From Acidimicrobiaceae bacterium (GTDB lineage Bacteria; Actinomycetota; Acidimicrobiia; Acidimicrobiales; Ilumatobacteraceae), in NCBI GenBank assembly GCA_006515795.1, contig VFMC01000075.1:1-8870 (forward strand): a DNA stretch of 8,870 bases, read 5' to 3'. The number at the start of each line of letters is the position of its first letter. Within the stretch, counting starts at the first letter, position 1. Under the pieces are notes generated by a model. The model was not told the origin of the DNA. It made no database searches and saw only the letters and a program-made list of their open reading frames with translations. Both the position numbers and the translations under genes were made by a program. Positions 6,435 to 8,870 of this stretch are shown piece by piece.

Positions 6435-7370
6435 GTGCCGCACGGCACCGATGGGGACCTGCCGATGGCGGTGGAGGAGTTCCTCACGTGGATGCTCACC
6501 GAGCGGGGCCGCTCGCGCAACACGCTTGCGGCCTACCGCGGCGATCTCGGGGCGTACTGCAGTTGGATGGCCGGGCGCGGGATCGACATCGGCATCGTGA
6601 CGTCCGCCGACATTGCCGCCTACCTGGGCCGACGGCGGACCGAAGCGGCGCCGTCGAGCGTGGCCAGACAGCTCGCGGCGATCCGGATGTTGCACCGGTT
6701 CCTCGCCGAGGAGGGGATCCGCAGCGATGATCCCACCGGCGATCTGGAGGGCATTCGCGTGCCGGCCGGTCTGCCGAAACCGCTCGCCGAGGACGAGGTG
6801 ATCTCGTTGCTCGACGCGGTGGTCGGCGGCGATCCCGTCAGCCTCCGCGACCGCGCCTTGCTCGAGCTCCTGTACGCCACCGGCGCGCGGATCAGTGAGG
6901 TCGTCGGGCTGTCGGTGGGGGATGTGTCGGTGGAGCACCGCTCGGCCCGCCTGTTCGGCAAGGGGGCCAAGGAGCGGCTGGTGCCCGTGGGCCGAACGGC
7001 GCTGGCGGCTTACGAGCAGTGGATGGGACCGAGCGGCCGCCACCACCTGGAGCCGGCGCGCTGGGCGCGCCGGGGTGACGCGGACGCGGTGTTCCTCAAC
7101 CGCCGGGGGGCGCGGCTGACGCGCCAGTCCGCCTGGGCCGTGGTGCGCACCTACGGCACGCGGGCCGGCATCGCCCCGGGGCGACTGTCGCCTCACGTGC
7201 TGCGTCACTCGTGTGCCACGCATCTGCTCGACCACGGCGCCGACCTGCGCGTGGTACAGGAGCTGTTGGGGCATGCGTCGGTCTCGACGACGCAGGGTTA
7301 CACGAAGGTGAGCAACGAGCGGCTCGTCGACGCGTATCGGGCGGCGCATCCGCGGGCGATCCACCGGTGA
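6417..7370 (+). CDS. xerD: Tyrosine recombinase XerD
   Basis: XerD acts with XerC at the dif site to resolve chromosome dimers before cell division. The 317-residue protein has the N-terminal SAM-like core-binding domain (FLTWMLTERGRSRNTLAAYRGDL) and the C-terminal catalytic domain. All six active-site residues are present with XerD-like spacing: Arg158 in GARISE, Lys182 in FGKGAKERLVP, His260 and Arg263 in HVLRH, His286 in LLGHAS, and nucleophile Tyr295 in TTQGYTKV. The residue before the Tyr is Gly where many XerD proteins have Ile. The XerD rather than XerC name rests on overall similarity and on the pyrG-NUDIX-xerD gene order. The start is uncertain: GTG 6417 overlaps the NUDIX stop, GTGs at 6426 and 6435 and an ATG at 6465 are also in frame, and the ATG lies closest to the conserved core. 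No phage or integrative-element genes are nearby, which favours the housekeeping role. Confidence 0.93.
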   Translation: MNTVNTVPHGTDGDLPMAVEEFLTWMLTERGRSRNTLAAYRGDLGAYCSWMAGRGIDIGIVTSADIAAYLGRRRTEAAPSSVARQLAAIRMLHRFLAEEGIRSDDPTGDLEGIRVPAGLPKPLAEDEVISLLDAVVGGDPVSLRDRALLELLYATGARISEVVGLSVGDVSVEHRSARLFGKGAKERLVPVGRTALAAYEQWMGPSGRHHLEPARWARRGDADAVFLNRRGARLTRQSAWAVVRTYGTRAGIAPGRLSPHVLRHSCATHLLDHGADLRVVQELLGHASVSTTQGYTKVSNERLVDAYRAAHPRAIHR

Positions 7371-7372
7371 GC

Positions 7373-7377
7373 GGAGG
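7373..7377 (+). promoter_or_regulatory. Ribosome binding site GGAGG for the HD-domain gene
   Basis: GGAGG ends 10 bases before the GTG at 7388. It favours that start over the GTG at 7367 that overlaps the xerD stop, or the much longer frame running back into xerD. Confidence 0.6.
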
Positions 7378-7387
7378 CCGAGGTGGC

Positions 7388-7819
7388 GTGATCCACCTTG
7401 CCAGGAGGTTCGTCGGCTCGCTGTCGCGACGCGCGCCGTTGGCTGGGGACGAGGGGTGGGCGAGCGCGCAGCTGTTGGCGCACGAGCTCGATCTCTGGCG
7501 TTCGATGTCGAACGTCGATCGCCGCCATGCGATCGAGGTGGCCCGCCAGTTCGAGCGGCTGCGCGGCGCGGGGCGGCGCGAGGAGATGGCTGCCGCCCTG
7601 CTCCACGACGTGGGCAAGCTGGAAAGCGGTCTCGGCACGCTCGGTCGCATGGCGGCCACGATCGTCGGCCCGCGCACGCGGCGGTTCCGGGCTTACCACG
7701 ATCATGAACGGATCGGGTCCGAATGGCTTGCCGCCGGTGGGTCGTCGCCGGTGACGGTCGAGCTGGTGCGCCGCTCGGGGCCAGGCGCCGAGGCTTTGAC
7801 TCAGGCCGATCAGGTGTGA
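7388..7819 (+). CDS. Small HD-domain protein, putative metal-dependent phosphohydrolase
   Basis: A 143-residue protein with the HD-superfamily metal ligands in order: His47 in DRRHAIEVA, His73-Asp74 in ALLHDVGK, a His-rich YHDHERIGSEWL around 104-106, and a final Asp141 in QADQV. HD proteins hydrolyse phosphomonoesters or diesters of nucleotides, but the substrate here cannot be read from sequence. It is not a RelA/SpoT or dGTPase-length protein and carries no visible sensor domain. The N-terminus (LARRFVGSLSRRAP) is basic. The start chosen is GTG 7388, with GGAGG 10 bases upstream. An alternative GTG at 7367 overlapping the xerD stop would add 7 residues. It is the last gene of the rightward unit, co-directional with xerD. 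It ends 11 bases before the convergent trpS stop. Confidence 0.8.
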   Translation: MIHLARRFVGSLSRRAPLAGDEGWASAQLLAHELDLWRSMSNVDRRHAIEVARQFERLRGAGRREEMAAALLHDVGKLESGLGTLGRMAATIVGPRTRRFRAYHDHERIGSEWLAAGGSSPVTVELVRRSGPGAEALTQADQV

Positions 7820-7830
7820 GCCGCGCCGGG

Positions 7831-8817
7831 TCAGCGGGGGAGCAGGCCGATGTGGTCGTAGGCGCGTTGCAGTGTTGCCTGTGCCACGGCTCCGGCTTTG
7901 TCGGCCCCCTTGCGCAGCAGTGAAGTGAGCTCGCCGCGGTCGTGCATCAGTTCGGCGTAGCGGGCCTGGATGGGGCGCAGCATCTCGATCACGGCTTCAC
8001 CGGTATCGGTCTTGAGCGGGCCGTACTGGGTGTATGACGCGGCCAGCGTGTGGGGGGAGCTGCCGACGCACGCGGCGAGGATCTCGAGCAGGTTGGACAC
8101 CCCTGGCTTGGCCTCGCGGTCGAAGCGAACCTCGTTGTCGCTGTCGGTGACGGCCCGCTTGAACTTCTTCAAGATCGTGGCCGGCTCGTCGAGCAGGTTG
8201 ACGAGGCCGCTGTCGCTGGCCGTCGACTTGCTCATCTTCGAGGTCGGGTCCTGCAGGTCCATCACCCTGGCTCCTGCTTTGGGCGTGACCGCCTTGGGCA
8301 CCACGAACGTGGCGCCGAACCGGCTGTTGAAGCGGATCGCGACGTCGCGGGTGATCTCGATGTGCTGTCGCTGATCGTCGCCGACGGGCACCTCGTCGGC
8401 GTCGTAGAGCACGATGTCGGCCGCCATCAGCGCCGGATAGGTGAACAGGCCGGCGGCGATGAAGTCGCCTTCGCGCTTGGCCGATTTGTCTTTGAACTGG
8501 GTCATCCGATTGAGCTCGCCGACGCTGACCGTGCACTCCATCACCCAGCCCAGCTGGGCATGTTCGGGAACGTGGCTCTGCACGAACACGGTGGCGATGT
8601 CGGGGTCGAGGCCGATCGCGAACAGCATCGCCGCCACGGTGACGGTGGACTTGCCGAGCACGCCAGGACTCTCGGTGGTGGTGAGCGCGTGGAGGTCGAC
8701 GATGCCGTGGAACGCGTCGCACTCGTGTTGGCCCGAGGCCCAGTGCACGAGGGCACCGAGGTAGTTGCCCAGATGGACGTCGCCCGTTGGTTGGATGCAC
8801 GACAGCACTCTCGTCAC
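7831..8817 (-). CDS. trpS: Tryptophanyl-tRNA synthetase
   Basis: TrpS charges tRNA-Trp with tryptophan in the cytosol using ATP. The 328-residue length is typical of the bacterial class Ic enzyme. The HIGH-type motif is HLGN (15-18) in CIQPTGDVHLGNYLGAL, and the KMSKS loop is intact at 194-198. Also present are GELNRMTQFKDK and PVGDDQRQHIEITRDVA, both characteristic of TrpS. The start chosen is GTG 8817, which gives the common short N-terminus before RVLS. A GTG at 8850 would add 11 residues that do not look conserved and has no ribosome binding site. There is no clear Shine-Dalgarno before 8817 either. The gene is convergent with the HD-domain gene, with 11 bases between stops, and no strong terminator hairpin is visible between them. 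Confidence 0.97.
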   Translation of the reverse strand: MTRVLSCIQPTGDVHLGNYLGALVHWASGQHECDAFHGIVDLHALTTTESPGVLGKSTVTVAAMLFAIGLDPDIATVFVQSHVPEHAQLGWVMECTVSVGELNRMTQFKDKSAKREGDFIAAGLFTYPALMAADIVLYDADEVPVGDDQRQHIEITRDVAIRFNSRFGATFVVPKAVTPKAGARVMDLQDPTSKMSKSTASDSGLVNLLDEPATILKKFKRAVTDSDNEVRFDREAKPGVSNLLEILAACVGSSPHTLAASYTQYGPLKTDTGEAVIEMLRPIQARYAELMHDRGELTSLLRKGADKAGAVAQATLQRAYDHIGLLPR

Positions 8818-8825
8818 GGCCTGCA

Positions 8826-8831
8826 ACGCTA
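8826..8831 (-). promoter_or_regulatory. Possible -10 element (TAGCGT) for trpS
   Basis: Read on the - strand, TAGCGT fits the TANNNT pattern. It lies 8 bases before the chosen GTG, which would place transcription start at or next to the start codon and give a leaderless or near-leaderless mRNA, common in actinobacteria. No matching -35 was found. The call is weak. Confidence 0.2.
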
Positions 8832-8870
8832 CCGAGCAGCGTCGGTCCACCGGGGCCGGTTTTGCCGGAG

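Noticed and set aside
6177..7364. A 395-codon open frame on the - strand across the NUDIX/xerD region
   Set aside because: It covers two conserved genes, is Arg/His/Pro-rich and has no domain pattern; it is an antisense shadow.
6417..7370. Tyrosine recombinase as the integrase of a mobile element
   Set aside because: The flanks are conserved housekeeping genes in an order shared with mycobacteria, with no att-like repeats, tRNA or phage genes nearby.
7820..7830. Shared bidirectional terminator between the HD gene and trpS
   Set aside because: Only 11 bases separate the stops, and any pairing there is four bases or so without a T tract.

Overview
The window is a gene-dense stretch of high-GC bacterial chromosome. 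The strong G/C bias at third codon positions, frequent GTG starts, ATGA/GTGA stop-start overlaps and the order pyrG - NUDIX hydrolase - xerD (the same order as Rv1699-Rv1700-Rv1701 in Mycobacterium tuberculosis) point to an actinobacterium. An Acidimicrobiia-type lineage is my guess, because several genes resemble but do not match the usual mycobacterial or streptomycete neighbours. No rRNA, tRNA, CRISPR array, insertion sequence or integrated element was seen, and no gap between genes exceeds about 100 bases.

Left part (1-4067, + strand): an envelope-type cluster. It opens with the 3' portion of a MurJ/MviN-type lipid flippase gene whose reading frame is broken near position 780. Next comes a 674-residue membrane protein with an alkaline-phosphatase-like N-terminal domain and a polytopic C-terminal half. 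It overlaps by 4 bases a short, divergent MraY/WecA-type phospho-sugar transferase. A flippase, a lipid-phosphate sugar transferase and an alkaline-phosphatase-like membrane protein together suggest building, flipping or editing a polyprenyl-linked cell-surface glycan. No characterised pathway with exactly these parts comes to mind.

Middle part (about 4080-7819, + strand): a likely new transcription unit starting just upstream of pyrG (CTP synthase), followed by a NUDIX hydrolase of the ADP-ribose pyrophosphatase type, xerD (tyrosine recombinase of chromosome dimer resolution) and a small HD-domain protein. The genes overlap or nearly overlap, so translational coupling is likely.

Right part (7831-8817, - strand): trpS, tryptophanyl-tRNA synthetase, convergent with the HD gene and only 11 bases away from it.

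Most of the window is conserved housekeeping. The parts worth attention are the broken murJ, the uncharacterised phosphatase-like membrane protein and its transferase partner. A small stop/start relay between pyrG and the NUDIX gene is a minor extra.
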